From Thalassotalea atypica (GTDB lineage: Bacteria > Pseudomonadota > Gammaproteobacteria > Enterobacterales > Alteromonadaceae): DNA of 64,000 bases. The DNA lies in contig NZ_AP027364.1 in NCBI RefSeq assembly GCF_030295975.1, positions 1,426,001 through 1,490,000 on the forward strand, read 5' to 3'. Every line of letters starts with the position of its first letter. Positions within the stretch are counted from its first letter, which is position 1. Under the pieces are notes generated by a model, which saw only the letters and a program-made list of their open reading frames with translations, was not told the origin of the DNA and ran no database searches. Of this stretch, positions 1-9,298 are shown one piece after another. The translations under genes and the position numbers were made by a program.

Positions 1-338
1 AAGTTGCCATACAGTAATAATCCAATAGGAATTTGCGGTGCGTATTCGCGTACCTTCCTTAAAATTTCAATACAAGTGTCTGTATTTACGTTTGAACTTA
101 ATGCTCGAATGCCAGCATCTTGAATAGTAATACCGTCAGCACTTGGGTCAGAAAACGGAATACCTAGTTCAAGTGCGTCCGCGCCGTTGTCAATTAGGGT
201 TTTAATGATCTCGAACGATTGCTCAGGGTTAGGGTCGCCAATGGTAACAAAAGGAATAAAAGCACCTTCGTTTTGCGCTGACAAACGTTCAAACAATTGG
301 TTGTATCGTGCGCCTACTGGTTTGTTATGTTCGTTCAT
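1..338 (-). CDS. trpA: Tryptophan synthase alpha chain, N-terminal part (3' end outside window)
   Basis: The alpha subunit cleaves indole-3-glycerol phosphate to indole and glyceraldehyde-3-phosphate and channels indole to TrpB. About 112 residues are visible. They include the [12 protein letters not shown] strand and [14 protein letters not shown], which carries the two catalytic acids of the family (E57 and D68, spaced as E49/D60 of the E. coli enzyme). The ATG overlaps the trpB stop codon by one base (TAATG), so the two subunits are probably translationally coupled and made in equal amounts. It is the last gene of the attenuated trp operon seen here. The gene is cut by the window edge, not truncated biologically as far as can be seen. 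Confidence 0.97.
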   Translation of the reverse strand, partial: MNEHNKPVGARYNQLFERLSAQNEGAFIPFVTIGDPNPEQSFEIIKTLIDNGADALELGIPFSDPSADGITIQDAGIRALSSNVNTDTCIEILRKVREYAPQIPIGLLLYGN

Positions 339-1570
339 TACGATACTCCTTCTGATGAACTAGTTGCAGGGGACAAAATAGAATGAACGTGGGCTAGGTC
401 TTTATCGCCTCGACCAGATAAGTTCACTAAAAAAACCGTGTCTTCAGTGACCACATCAGCCATTTTCATAGCTTGAGCAAGTGCGTGTGATGATTCTAAC
501 GCCGGAATAATGCCTTCGTTCATTGCCAATGCTTGGAATGCCTCTAATGCTTCATCGTCGTTAATAGGCACATATTGTGCGCGACCAGTTTCTTTTAAAA
601 ACGCATGTTGTGGACCAACACCAGGGTAATCAAGCCCCGCTGAAACAGAGTATGATTCTTCAATTTGACCGTTCTTGTCTTGCATAATGTAGGTGTAGTT
701 ACCGTGTAACATACCTTTTGAACCCGCTGACAAAGTTGCGCCATGTTGGTCTGTATCAACACCTTTACCACCAGCTTCTACGCCAATTAGTTTGACGTCA
801 GTTTCCTTGATAAAGTCATTAAACATACCAATAGCGTTTGAGCCACCACCAACACAAGCAATTACGTAGTCAGGTAATTTCCCTTCCTCTGCAAGTAGCT
901 GTTGTTTGGCTTCTTCGCCGATCATTTTTTGAAATTCACGTACGATGGTAGGGAACGGGTGAGGGCCTGCGGCGGTGCCTAGTAAATAATGTGCATCTTC
1001 ATAATTACCTGACCAGTCTCTTAACGCTTCGTTTACTGCATCTTTAAGTGTGCCACTACCAGCGGTGACGGGAATTACCGTTGCGCCCATTAATTTCATA
1101 CGAAATACATTAGGTTGTTGGCGTTCACAGTCTTTTGCGCCCATGTAAACGCGACATTTTAAGCCCAATAATGAACAAGCAATAGCGGTGGCTACGCCGT
1201 GTTGACCAGCACCAGTTTCAGCGATAATCTCGGTTTTTCCCATACGTTTAGCTAACAGTGCTTGTCCTAACACTTGGTTAGTTTTATGGGCACCGCCGTG
1301 CAATAAGTCTTCACGTTTAAGGTAAATTTTTGCTTTTTTGTTTGTAGACAAATTTCTACATAAAGTCAGTGGTGTAGGACGTCCGGCGTAATTAGTTAAA
1401 AGGCCGTTGAACTCATCTAAAAAAGCTTGGTCGTTTTGTGAATCAATAAATGCTTGTTCAAGTTGCTCAAGCGCCGGCACAAGTAGTTCGCTAACGAACA
1501 TGCCACCAAAGTCGCCAAAATAGGGCGCAAGTGTTTGGTTTTGATCCTTGTTATCATTTAAAAGTGTCAT
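338..1570 (-). CDS. trpB: Tryptophan synthase beta chain
   Basis: This PLP enzyme condenses indole with serine to give tryptophan. With the start at 1570 the product is 410 residues, close to the usual ~400, and begins [10 protein letters not shown]. An in-frame upstream ATG (1702) would add 44 residues encoded inside the end of trpCF, so I rejected it. The PLP lysine is K96 in HKTNQVLGQ and the phosphate-binding GGGSN lies at 241-245. The start follows the trpCF stop by a single base, and the stop overlaps the trpA start. Everything needed for catalysis is visible and nothing is odd. Confidence 0.97.
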   Translation of the reverse strand: MTLLNDNKDQNQTLAPYFGDFGGMFVSELLVPALEQLEQAFIDSQNDQAFLDEFNGLLTNYAGRPTPLTLCRNLSTNKKAKIYLKREDLLHGGAHKTNQVLGQALLAKRMGKTEIIAETGAGQHGVATAIACSLLGLKCRVYMGAKDCERQQPNVFRMKLMGATVIPVTAGSGTLKDAVNEALRDWSGNYEDAHYLLGTAAGPHPFPTIVREFQKMIGEEAKQQLLAEEGKLPDYVIACVGGGSNAIGMFNDFIKETDVKLIGVEAGGKGVDTDQHGATLSAGSKGMLHGNYTYIMQDKNGQIEESYSVSAGLDYPGVGPQHAFLKETGRAQYVPINDDEALEAFQALAMNEGIIPALESSHALAQAMKMADVVTEDTVFLVNLSGRGDKDLAHVHSILSPATSSSEGVS

Positions 1571-1571
1571 G

Positions 1572-2981
1572 TTAATAATTCCGTAGTTGGGCAAAAACTT
1601 CATTAATTTTTGCACTCGATTTTTCACCTGGGTTTGATTCAACACCTGAGTTGATATCAAGACCGAATAATTCTTGTTGATTAAGCACGTTAATGGCTTC
1701 ATTTATGTTTTCTGTACTTAAGCCGCCTGCAAGAAAGCAACGATCTAAGGTTTGTTCTGTGTCATGTAAATGTTGCCATCGAAACACTTGGCCGCTACCG
1801 GCATTTTTGCCATCAAGCACGTAATGGCTTACGTCTAAATCAAGGTTTGGTACTTGCTCGTCAACGCTGGCCGCTTTCCATATTTGAACCGAGGTTGGTA
1901 GTTTCGCTTTTAAACGTGCCACATAGTCATTGTCTTCTTGTCCGTGAAGTTGTACCGCGGATAAATTAAGGCTGGTGGCAAGTTCAACAATGTCCATAAT
2001 TTTATGGTTAACAAATACACCAACATAGTTTAGATTTGCTGGACTGTTGGTTATAGCAATGGCTTGTTCTTTGGTGACAAAACGCGGCGATTTTTCTGCA
2101 AAAATAAGCCCACCATAAACTGCTCCCGCTTGCGCCGCGTATTTAGCGTGTTCTGGTTTGGTTAAGCCACAAATTTTGTGGTGGCCAAATATCAGTTTGC
2201 GACAAGCAAGATCAATATTATTTTCAGCCATCACTGAACTGCCAACTAAAAAACCACTAACCGCAGGCGCTAGTTCTCGCACTTGTGCGTTGGTGTATAT
2301 ACCAGACTCTGAAATAACAATTCTGTCATCAGGAATATGTGGCGCAAATTCAAATGTACGTGCAATGTCGGTTGATAAATCACGTAAGTCGCGATTGTTA
2401 ATACCAATTAATTTAGCGTCTAGCGTAATCGCCCGTTCAAGTTCTTCGTGGTTTGATACTTCTGTTAAAATTGATAAGTCGTAAGTTTTTGCGACATTAG
2501 CTAATTCAGTATATTGCTCGTCATTTAACACGCTTAGCATTAGTAAAATAGCATCTGCGCCATAATAACGGGCAAGGTGCACTTGGTAAGTGTCAATGAA
2601 GAAGTCTTTGTTTAACACCGGACAATTCACTAATCTACTGACCGTTTCTAGGTATTCATATTTGCCCTGAAAGTACTTTTCGTCGGTAAGTACGGATATA
2701 CCTGCCGCGTATTTATCGTAAGTGTTAGCAATGTGTTCAACGTTAAAATCTTCTCTGATCAAGCCTTTTGACGGAGAAGCCTTCTTACACTCTAAAATAA
2801 AGCCCGCATTGTCTTGAGATAACGCATCATACAAGCACCTTGTCGACGGCGTAAGTTGGTTAATAAAGCTGTCTAATGGCAGCGATTGTTTATGCTGCGC
2901 AACCGTTTGCACTTTATCTTCTACAATTTTTGCTAAAACATTCGGTAACTTTTTAATGCTAGCAACGACTGATTCTGCCAT
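1572..2981 (-). CDS. trpCF: Bifunctional indole-3-glycerol-phosphate synthase / phosphoribosylanthranilate isomerase
   Basis: This two-domain enzyme performs consecutive cytosolic steps of Trp synthesis: isomerisation of phosphoribosylanthranilate (TrpF) and ring closure to indole-3-glycerol phosphate (TrpC). The TrpC barrel occupies roughly residues 1-258, with the signature [10 protein letters not shown] starting at residue 64 and ISESGI near 224. The TrpF barrel begins at KICGLT (269-274). The length, 469 residues, fits the fused form known from enterics and relatives. It lies 4 bases after trpD and 1 base before trpB in the operon. Confidence 0.97.
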   Translation of the reverse strand: MAESVVASIKKLPNVLAKIVEDKVQTVAQHKQSLPLDSFINQLTPSTRCLYDALSQDNAGFILECKKASPSKGLIREDFNVEHIANTYDKYAAGISVLTDEKYFQGKYEYLETVSRLVNCPVLNKDFFIDTYQVHLARYYGADAILLMLSVLNDEQYTELANVAKTYDLSILTEVSNHEELERAITLDAKLIGINNRDLRDLSTDIARTFEFAPHIPDDRIVISESGIYTNAQVRELAPAVSGFLVGSSVMAENNIDLACRKLIFGHHKICGLTKPEHAKYAAQAGAVYGGLIFAEKSPRFVTKEQAIAITNSPANLNYVGVFVNHKIMDIVELATSLNLSAVQLHGQEDNDYVARLKAKLPTSVQIWKAASVDEQVPNLDLDVSHYVLDGKNAGSGQVFRWQHLHDTEQTLDRCFLAGGLSTENINEAINVLNQQELFGLDINSGVESNPGEKSSAKINEVFAQLRNY

Positions 2982-2985
2982 GTGG

Positions 2986-4011
2986 TTAGCTGCCTTGTTC
3001 TTGTTGCTGGTTTGATATTAACACTAGTTCAGCAAGTGTTTCCGCCGCCTTACCTGAGGCCAACACTTCTGCTGCAATGTTTGCTGCATCTTTTAAGTTG
3101 TCTGTTTTTTCATGTAAGTAGAGTAGGGCTGCGCAGTTAATAATAACCGCTGCATTGTGCGCCTGTAGCCCGTTGCCCGCTAAAATAGCTTGAATAAAGG
3201 CCGCGTTCTCTTGAGGTGTACCGCCTTTAATGTCTTCAAGGGTATAGCTTTCTAAGCCAAAATCAGCAGGGCATATGGTTTTTGGGGTCAATTGACCTCT
3301 GTTAATTTCAGTTACTTGGGTTTGACCATGCAGTGCTATTTCGTCTAAACCACTACCATGGACTACCCAGCCGCGTTTCACACCAGTTAGTGGCAAAGCT
3401 TTAGCCATCACATCAATGAGCTCTGGTGTATAAACACCCAATAACATGGTTTCAGGTGAAGCAGGGTTGACCAATGGGCCTAAAATATTAAACAGGGTGC
3501 GAATGCCCATGGCTTTTCGCACCGGACCTGCGTGTTTAAAGCCGGGGTGATACGCCGGTGCATATAAAAAACATAAATTGGCGTTTGCCAAGCATTTCGC
3601 TGCCGTATCTGGCGACATGGTTAAGTTAACACCAAGCGCTTCAAGTAAGTCGGCAGAGCCTGACATTGACGAAACACTACGGTTGCCGTGTTTGGCCATT
3701 TTCAAGCCACAAGCGGCGGCTAGAATAGCAGCGGTTGTTGAAATATTAATGGTATTTGCGCCATCGCCACCTGTACCTACACAATCAGAGACGGCAAAAT
3801 CTAACTCTGGGAATGCTGTTGCGTGTTGACGCACAGCAACGGCGGCTCCTGCGATTTCTTCTGATGTTTCACCTTTAATTTTTAGTGCGGTTAATACCGA
3901 GGCTAAATATTCAGGCGCAATATCACCTGTCATCACGTGGTTAAAAAATTCGGTTGTTTCGTTTTGAGTTAACGACGTGCCGCTAACAAGTTTATCTAGA
4001 ATGTTGCTCAT
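2986..4011 (-). CDS. trpD: Anthranilate phosphoribosyltransferase
   Basis: Transfers the phosphoribosyl group of PRPP to anthranilate. The 341-residue protein has an N-terminal helical domain (from about residue 1 to 65) and the PRPP-binding glycine loop GTGGDGANTINIST starting at 79, followed by KHGNRSVSS and the family motif GPLVNPA. It is a stand-alone TrpD, with the glutamine amidotransferase encoded by a separate upstream gene, unlike the TrpGD fusion of E. coli. The start codon overlaps the trpG stop (ATGA), indicating coupled translation. Confidence 0.97.
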   Translation of the reverse strand: MSNILDKLVSGTSLTQNETTEFFNHVMTGDIAPEYLASVLTALKIKGETSEEIAGAAVAVRQHATAFPELDFAVSDCVGTGGDGANTINISTTAAILAAACGLKMAKHGNRSVSSMSGSADLLEALGVNLTMSPDTAAKCLANANLCFLYAPAYHPGFKHAGPVRKAMGIRTLFNILGPLVNPASPETMLLGVYTPELIDVMAKALPLTGVKRGWVVHGSGLDEIALHGQTQVTEINRGQLTPKTICPADFGLESYTLEDIKGGTPQENAAFIQAILAGNGLQAHNAAVIINCAALLYLHEKTDNLKDAANIAAEVLASGKAAETLAELVLISNQQQEQGS

Positions 4012-4694
4012 AATGTCTCTTCCTTTAGCTCATTTGTGTTTCTATTGCGCTTATGGGTGTTAAGCAAATGGCAAATCGCTTGTTTCAATAAATGGCTACC
4101 ATAGGTCGTTAAAATTGACTCAGGGTGAAACTGAAAACCTAAGATGGCATCTTGAGGATGCTCCACTGCCATTACTAAAGAACTTTCTTTTGAAAATTCG
4201 ACTTGCGCTGTGGTAATGAGTTGTTCGGGCATTTTGGTGGCCACTAATGAATGATAGCGCGCAACAGGCACAGGGTTTTGAATGGCTTGAAAAGCGCCTT
4301 TTGCCGTGTGCGTCATCATCGATGATTTACCGTGCACTATTTCTGGGGCGCGGCCGATAATACCACCGTAATGTTGAATGAGTGCCTGATGACCTAAACA
4401 AATGCCTAAAATGGGGAATTGTCCTACGGCTTTTTCAATTAACGTCATTAAACAGCCCGCGTCTGTTGGTTCACCAGGTCCTGGCGAAAGCACCAACATG
4501 GCATTATCGCCCGCAAGTTTAAGTTGTTCAATAATGTAGTCAGCGCTGATGGTGTTACGGTAGACCTTTGGCTCAAACCCTAGCTGATAAAATTCATCAA
4601 CAAGGTTGTAGGTGAATGAGTCAAAATTATCTAACATGATAATTTGAGGTTTATTGCTGTTAAGCAAACTTGAATTGATTGTTTGTCCAGTCAT
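4008..4694 (-). CDS. trpG: Anthranilate synthase component II (glutamine amidotransferase)
   Basis: Class I glutamine amidotransferase that supplies ammonia to TrpE. The nucleophile elbow GICLGHQ gives Cys99, and FQFHPES gives His190 and Glu192, completing the triad. The length is 228 residues, with about 15 poorly conserved residues before the core starts at IIMLDNFDSFTYN. A near-perfect Shine-Dalgarno (AGGAGGT) sits inside the end of trpE, 8 bases before this ATG, and supports the chosen start even though the ATG overlaps the trpE stop by one base. Paralogous PabA would also fit by sequence alone, but operon position decides for TrpG. Confidence 0.95.
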   Translation of the reverse strand: MTGQTINSSLLNSNKPQIIMLDNFDSFTYNLVDEFYQLGFEPKVYRNTISADYIIEQLKLAGDNAMLVLSPGPGEPTDAGCLMTLIEKAVGQFPILGICLGHQALIQHYGGIIGRAPEIVHGKSSMMTHTAKGAFQAIQNPVPVARYHSLVATKMPEQLITTAQVEFSKESSLVMAVEHPQDAILGFQFHPESILTTYGSHLLKQAICHLLNTHKRNRNTNELKEETL

Positions 4695-6313
4695 TACTCG
4701 TTACCTCCTAACAACGTATTTGCTTTTTGAACAGCGGAGAGTACTGCTTGTGCTTTTTGACGAGTTTCGTTGGCTTCTGCTTGCGGGTTTGAATCGTAAA
4801 CAACGCCTGCGCCTGCTTGAACGTGAGCAATACTGTGTTTCACAAACGCAGAGCGAATAACAATACAAGTGTCCATATCACCATTGCCCGTAATGTAACC
4901 AACCGCGCCACCGTAACTGCCGCGACGTTTCCCTTCACATTGCCTGATCAGCTGCGTTGCTTTAACTTTCGGGGCACCTGAAAGTGTGCCCATGTTCATG
5001 CAAGCTTGGTAGGCATGAAGGGCATCTAAATCAGGCTTTAATTCACCGCACACGCGTGACACTAAATGCATGACATGTGAGTAACGGTCGACTTTTAAAA
5101 GCTCCGCTACGTGTCTTGTGCCGGGGCTTGAAACACGAGCGATATCGTTACGGGCTAAATCAACTAACATGGTGTGCTCGGCAAGCTCTTTTTGGTCTTG
5201 TCTTAGCTCAAGTTCAATGCGGCTGTCTAAATCCAGTGAGAGTTTACCTGAGCTGTCAAAGCCGCGAGGACGAGTGCCAGCAATAGGGTAAAGCTCTACT
5301 TGTCTATTTGAGTGTTGATATTTCAAAGCCGACTCAGGTGAAGCGCCAAACATGACAAAATCATCATCTTTTAAGTAAAACATGTATGGACTAGGGTTTG
5401 TCTGTTTTAGCACTTTGTAAGCCATAACAGAGTCAGGGCAAGCCAGTGAGAATGTACGAGATGGTACGACTTGGAAAATGTTACCCGCACGAATGTGTTC
5501 TTTTAAGTCATCAACAATGGCGCAAAACTGCTGGTCGGAAATATCCACCGATACATTATTGATGAGCTTATCATCGCCAGTGCTTTTTACTGGTGCATTA
5601 ATTAAGACTTCATTATCGCTGTCCGAAATACCCGTCGTTAATGTTTCTTTGATGTTGGATAAGCGTCGACTGATTTCAAAATAACATTTTTGTTGGTTTG
5701 GTCCTGAAAATACGTTACCAATAATTTCGCTAGCACGCTTTTCGTGGTCGATAATCACTAACGTTTCTGCCAGATAAAAAACAAAGTCAGGACAAGTGTT
5801 ATCACCGTCTTCTACTTCGGGTAATGTTTCAGCAACTGACATTAAGTCAAAAGCAAAAGCGCCACCTAAAAATATCGCAAACGGGTGATGGTCTTCATTG
5901 CTCATTGCTTCAAAGCAACGTAGTGCTTCAAAGACATTAGTGGCTTTAAGGCGAGCGTTTTCGTCTAAATTACTGTCAACGGCGGAGAATGTCGCGACTA
6001 AGCTAAGGTCAGTTGCTTCAATGTGCGCTTCATCTTGAAGTTTCGTTTTGGCAAAAGCTAATGCAGCTTGTCCGTTTAGTGTTAAAGCGCTCATTTTGAC
6101 TTGATTACCGCAACATACAATTTTTACTGCTGCGTCGGTTAATAATAAGCTCTTCAACTGATGCTTTTTATCTATTTCGGCGGACTCTAATAAGACACTA
6201 TTGTTTTTGTCACCGCACAGGCGTTGATAAACCGCGAGCGGATCTTTTTGATAGTTTGCACTGCCAAATAGCGTATTTACTGAGCCAATTTCTGTGTTTA
6301 TGTTCGTTTTCAT
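4694..6313 (-). CDS. trpE: Anthranilate synthase component I
   Basis: Converts chorismate plus ammonia (from TrpG) to anthranilate, the committed step of Trp synthesis. The 539-residue protein shows the N-terminal feedback site LLESAEID at 41-48, where this family binds tryptophan, so allosteric inhibition is probable. The C-terminal chorismate-binding domain contains the conserved PIAGTRPRG and GTLSGAPKVKA blocks. It begins 10 bases after the DAHP synthase gene and overlaps trpG by one base. Confidence 0.97.
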   Translation of the reverse strand: MKTNINTEIGSVNTLFGSANYQKDPLAVYQRLCGDKNNSVLLESAEIDKKHQLKSLLLTDAAVKIVCCGNQVKMSALTLNGQAALAFAKTKLQDEAHIEATDLSLVATFSAVDSNLDENARLKATNVFEALRCFEAMSNEDHHPFAIFLGGAFAFDLMSVAETLPEVEDGDNTCPDFVFYLAETLVIIDHEKRASEIIGNVFSGPNQQKCYFEISRRLSNIKETLTTGISDSDNEVLINAPVKSTGDDKLINNVSVDISDQQFCAIVDDLKEHIRAGNIFQVVPSRTFSLACPDSVMAYKVLKQTNPSPYMFYLKDDDFVMFGASPESALKYQHSNRQVELYPIAGTRPRGFDSSGKLSLDLDSRIELELRQDQKELAEHTMLVDLARNDIARVSSPGTRHVAELLKVDRYSHVMHLVSRVCGELKPDLDALHAYQACMNMGTLSGAPKVKATQLIRQCEGKRRGSYGGAVGYITGNGDMDTCIVIRSAFVKHSIAHVQAGAGVVYDSNPQAEANETRQKAQAVLSAVQKANTLLGGNE

Positions 6314-6323
6314 AATGAATGCT

Positions 6324-7337
6324 TTAAAGGCTTTTACCAGCCGCCGTAATAAAAGGTTTAATGTCTGCCATTAACTGGGCAAAGTCATCGGCAGTAAGTG
6401 CTTGATGACCATCAGATAGCGCTTCTTTAGGGTTTAAATGCGCTTCGACAATGATACCGTCAGCACCCACCGCAGCAGCTGCTCGTGAAAGTGGATTGAT
6501 GAGCGATTTAACGCCGGTGCCGTGAGATGGGTCAACTAACACGGGTAAGTGTGTCTTTTCTTTGAGGTAAGCCACGGCGTTCAAATCAAGGGTATTGCGT
6601 GTCGCGGTTTCAAACGTGCGAATGCCACGTTCGCATAAAATAACGTTAGGGTTGCCGGCATCGACAATGTATTCAGCCGCCAGCAATAATTCTTCAATGG
6701 TGGCACTCATGCCTCGTTTAAGTAAAACAGGCTTATTTTGTTTACCAACGGCTTCAAGTAAACGATAGTTCTGCATGTTTCTGGCGCCAATTTGAAAGCA
6801 ATCAACATAAGTTGACATTAAATCAGCATCACTGGGGTCGATAATTTCTGACACAACGGGGAGCTGATATTGGGTTTTCGCGGCTTTAAGTAATTTTAAT
6901 CCTTCCTCGCCTAACCCTTGGAAACTGTATGGGCTGGTGCGGGGTTTGTATGCACCACCTCGTAATAATGGCACTTGATGAGATTTGATCATTTCGGCGA
7001 CACTGAATAGCTGTTCTTGGCTTTCTACTGAGCAAGGCCCAGCAATTACGGTGAAGTTTCCACCTCCAACTTTAACGCCACCAATTGAAATAGTCGAGTC
7101 GTGCGCTTGAAGTTCGCGACTTACCAATTTATAGGGACTTAATACTGGCTTGATTTGGTCAACCATAGGGTAGCTGTCTAAGTGCAGTTGTCTTAGTACA
7201 CGTTCATCCCCGAGTGCACCTAATACGGTGCGTTCTACACCGGGCATATAAAGTGGTTTTAAGCCAAGGCTGGCAATTTTATCTAGAATTTCGTTAGCAT
7301 CGCTTTCAGATGCGTTTGGTTTTAATACAATAATCAT
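6324..7337 (-). CDS. aroF: 3-deoxy-7-phosphoheptulonate (DAHP) synthase, type I-beta with N-terminal ACT/ferredoxin-like domain
   Basis: Joins phosphoenolpyruvate and erythrose-4-phosphate, the first reaction of the shikimate pathway. The 337 residues comprise a ~70-residue N-terminal ferredoxin-like domain ([18 protein letters not shown]...) and a barrel with [39 protein letters not shown] and the metal-site DPSHGTG. This layout matches the Thermotoga/Bacillus type (class I-beta), not the E. coli AroF/G/H type. It is the first structural gene after the trp attenuator and has a good ribosome site (AAAGGAAAA). Its expression is therefore predicted to respond to charged tRNA-Trp. Any feedback effector cannot be told from sequence. 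Confidence 0.93.
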   Translation of the reverse strand: MIIVLKPNASESDANEILDKIASLGLKPLYMPGVERTVLGALGDERVLRQLHLDSYPMVDQIKPVLSPYKLVSRELQAHDSTISIGGVKVGGGNFTVIAGPCSVESQEQLFSVAEMIKSHQVPLLRGGAYKPRTSPYSFQGLGEEGLKLLKAAKTQYQLPVVSEIIDPSDADLMSTYVDCFQIGARNMQNYRLLEAVGKQNKPVLLKRGMSATIEELLLAAEYIVDAGNPNVILCERGIRTFETATRNTLDLNAVAYLKEKTHLPVLVDPSHGTGVKSLINPLSRAAAAVGADGIIVEAHLNPKEALSDGHQALTADDFAQLMADIKPFITAAGKSL

Positions 7338-7484
7338 CAGTTTTCCTTTATTCGTTAGTTTCTCGTGTCATCCGGCGTAAATGGGCAATAGCCACCACAT
7401 AAACCAACTTTTTACTTTTATCGTTAACATTACTTTTACCTTGTTTGTAGGCTTCTTTGTTTATCAAAACAACAAGCTTAAGAA

Positions 7485-7510
7485 CGAAAAAACCCGCTTA
7501 AAAAGCGGGT
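7485..7510 (-). terminator. trp attenuator terminator hairpin (segments 3:4)
   Basis: Reading the minus strand, ACCCGCTT (7510-7503), a 3-base loop and AAGCGGGT (7499-7492) form an 8-bp GC-rich stem followed at once by a run of six T. It lies downstream of the Trp-rich leader peptide and before the DAHP synthase gene, so it would stop transcription of the operon when tryptophan is plentiful. Confidence 0.92.
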
Positions 7511-7554
7511 CCTCATAATATTTTTTGCGTATACGCAAACATCACAACCCACTT
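7492..7554 (-). promoter_or_regulatory. trp attenuator: antiterminator (segments 2:3) and terminator alternatives
   Basis: Segment 2, AAGUGGGU (7554-7547), starts inside the leader stop codon. It can pair with segment 3, ACCCGCUU (7510-7503), over 8 positions with one U-G wobble, the same segment used by the terminator. The two hairpins are mutually exclusive. Between segments 2 and 3 lies a perfect 16-base palindrome, TTTGCGTATACGCAAA (7524-7539), which would fold as its own hairpin and bring segments 2 and 3 together. Ribosome stalling at the Trp codons (7576-7568) should favour the antiterminator. I did not find a convincing TrpR operator or a clear -35/-10 pair upstream of the leader. Confidence 0.85.
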
Positions 7555-7609
7555 ATGTAGAGTTATGCCACCACCAAATCATTGTGTTTGTTTGTTTTGC
7601 GAATTGCAT
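7553..7609 (-). CDS. trpL: trp operon leader peptide
   Basis: This 18-residue peptide, MQFAKQTNTMIWWWHNST, contains three consecutive Trp codons (7576-7568), the classic sensor for Trp-tRNA supply. AGGA (7619-7616), 6 bases upstream of the ATG, is a good ribosome site. The stop codon overlaps attenuator segment 2, as expected if ribosome position controls folding. The ORF is short and non-conserved outside the Trp run, as usual for leader peptides. Confidence 0.92.
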   Translation of the reverse strand: MQFAKQTNTMIWWWHNST

Positions 7610-7741
7610 GTTTTGTCCTAGTATTTTCTCAAGTCTCGTTTATTCAAACTGATCAAAACATTGCCTTGCGGATACTTGTTTCAATAGCCAGTGAATAAGC
7701 GTAAAATAATCACCCATATAGAAGACATCAAATTTGAATCT

Positions 7742-8620
7742 ATGTCAACTGCTGTTTCAGACAATATTAATCAAAAACAAACTAATAAGCGTTTCGACCT
7801 GCATAGCCATACTAATCTTTCTGATGGCAAATTATCTCCGAAAGAGCTGATAGACAGGGCGGAGAACTTCCAGCTTGATGTGCTGGCAATAACTGACCAC
7901 GACACGACTGCGGCATTAGATATTGCCAATCGGTATATCAGTGAAACAAATAAAAAAATCGAATTGGTCAATGGTATTGAGTTTTCTACTAGTTGGAGGA
8001 ACTTTGAAATTCATATTGTGGGTTTAAATATCGACCCTGATAATGAAAGCCTGCAATCACTGATAAGTAATCAGCAAAATGCGCGTGAACAGCGAGCAAT
8101 AGCTATGGGCGAAAAATTAGCAAAGTGCGGTTTTGATAACATGCTAGAAAAAGCCAAGTTGCTTGCCGGTGAGGGTAGTATAACGCGAGCACATTTTGCC
8201 CAAGTATTATTGAATGAAGGGGCTGTGCCGAAAATGCAGGCAGCATTCGATAAATACATTGGCAAAGGTAAGCGTGCTTTTGTCAAACCTACATGGTGTG
8301 ATATTTCTAACGCGGTTGATGCTATTCATCAAGCGGGCGGCGTTGCAGTAATGGCGCACCCCATGCGATACGACATGACCGCTAAATGGTTAAAACGCCT
8401 GTTGAGTGATTTTAAAGCCGCTGGCGGTGACGGCATGGAAATCGTATTGCCGCAAATGAACCCCGAACAAAGACGACTTATGCTAAGTTATTGTCTAGAA
8501 TATGAATTGTATGCGTCGCTTGGTTCAGATTTTCACTACCCAAGTAAATGGAGTGATCTTGGACGCAATTTAACTTTACCTGATAGCTGCAAGCCTGTGT
8601 GGCAGTTATGGCAATCATAG
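7742..8620 (+). CDS. rnm: RNase AM (PHP-domain 5'-3' exoribonuclease, YciV family)
   Basis: PHP-family metal-dependent phosphoesterase. In E. coli this protein is a 5'-3' exoribonuclease acting on short RNAs and on rRNA 5' ends. Visible metal motifs are DLHSHTNLSDG, ITDHDT, the IHIVGLNID block, VMAHP and GSDFH, and the last residues WQLWQS also match the E. coli family member. A GTG at 7691 would add 17 residues. I chose ATG 7742 because it gives 292 residues, near the 293 of the E. coli protein, although neither start has a strong ribosome site. It is divergent from the trp operon, as in enterics. Confidence 0.92.
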   Translation: MSTAVSDNINQKQTNKRFDLHSHTNLSDGKLSPKELIDRAENFQLDVLAITDHDTTAALDIANRYISETNKKIELVNGIEFSTSWRNFEIHIVGLNIDPDNESLQSLISNQQNAREQRAIAMGEKLAKCGFDNMLEKAKLLAGEGSITRAHFAQVLLNEGAVPKMQAAFDKYIGKGKRAFVKPTWCDISNAVDAIHQAGGVAVMAHPMRYDMTAKWLKRLLSDFKAAGGDGMEIVLPQMNPEQRRLMLSYCLEYELYASLGSDFHYPSKWSDLGRNLTLPDSCKPVWQLWQS

Positions 8621-8629
8621 GAGCTTTTT

Positions 8630-9250
8630 GTGAGCCAATTTTTCTATGTTCATCCAGATAACCCGCAAGGGCGATTAATGAAGCAAGCTGCCGCCATGAT
8701 TAAGGAAGGGGCGGTTGTTGTCTATCCTACTGATTCTGGCTACGCGCTAGGTTGTCATATTGGTGACAAAAAAGCGTTAGAGCGGATCTGCCAAATAAGA
8801 AATATCGATACCGATCATGATTTTGCCTTGGTGTGTCGTGATTTATCTGAATTGTCTGATTACGCTAAAGTCGATAATACCGCATTTAGATTAATGAAAA
8901 ATAACACCCCAGGGGCGTACACCTTTATATTTAAAGCGACCAAAGAAGTACCGCGCCGACTAATGAACCCCAAGAAGAAAACCATTGGTATTCGCATTCC
9001 AAACAATGAAATTGCTCAGGCATTATTAGAAGAGTTAGGCGAGCCATTAATGTCGACGACATTGATTATGCCAAATGAAGATATGGCAGAATATGATCCT
9101 GAGCATATTCGCGATATCTTGGAGAAACGTGTTGACCTTATCCTTAATGGCGGATATTTAGGTGAACATCCAACCACGGTTATCGACTTTTCAGAAGGGG
9201 AAGTTGATATTTTACGTGTTGGTGAAGGTGATGCTGAACCGTTTAGGTAA
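8630..9250 (+). CDS. yciO: YciO family protein (Sua5/YrdC-like fold)
   Basis: The 206-residue protein belongs to the YrdC/Sua5/YciO family of nucleotide- and RNA-binding proteins. It contains the KxR..SxN-like region VVVYPTDSGYALGC near residue 27 and PGAYTFIFKATKEVPRRL near 92, plus KTIGIRIPN. TsaC and Sua5 make threonylcarbamoyl-AMP for tRNA t6A; YciO is a paralogue whose exact role is less settled. The GTG start at 8630 is preceded by AGGAG, which overlaps the rnm stop, so the two genes are likely co-transcribed. Confidence 0.9.
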   Translation: MSQFFYVHPDNPQGRLMKQAAAMIKEGAVVVYPTDSGYALGCHIGDKKALERICQIRNIDTDHDFALVCRDLSELSDYAKVDNTAFRLMKNNTPGAYTFIFKATKEVPRRLMNPKKKTIGIRIPNNEIAQALLEELGEPLMSTTLIMPNEDMAEYDPEHIRDILEKRVDLILNGGYLGEHPTTVIDFSEGEVDILRVGEGDAEPFR

Positions 9251-9298
9251 AGCTTGACGCGGAGTGTAAATTCATTGCTAAAGTGAGCGAACCATAAA

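Noticed and set aside
1571-1702. 44-residue N-terminal extension of TrpB
   Set aside because: It would read through the end of trpCF in another frame and the conserved family start is at 1570.
7611-7690. Possible trp promoter and TrpR operator upstream of trpL
   Set aside because: TTGAAT with AATACT gives plausible spacing, but its start point would fall on the trpL ribosome site; no TrpR-operator-like palindrome is present.
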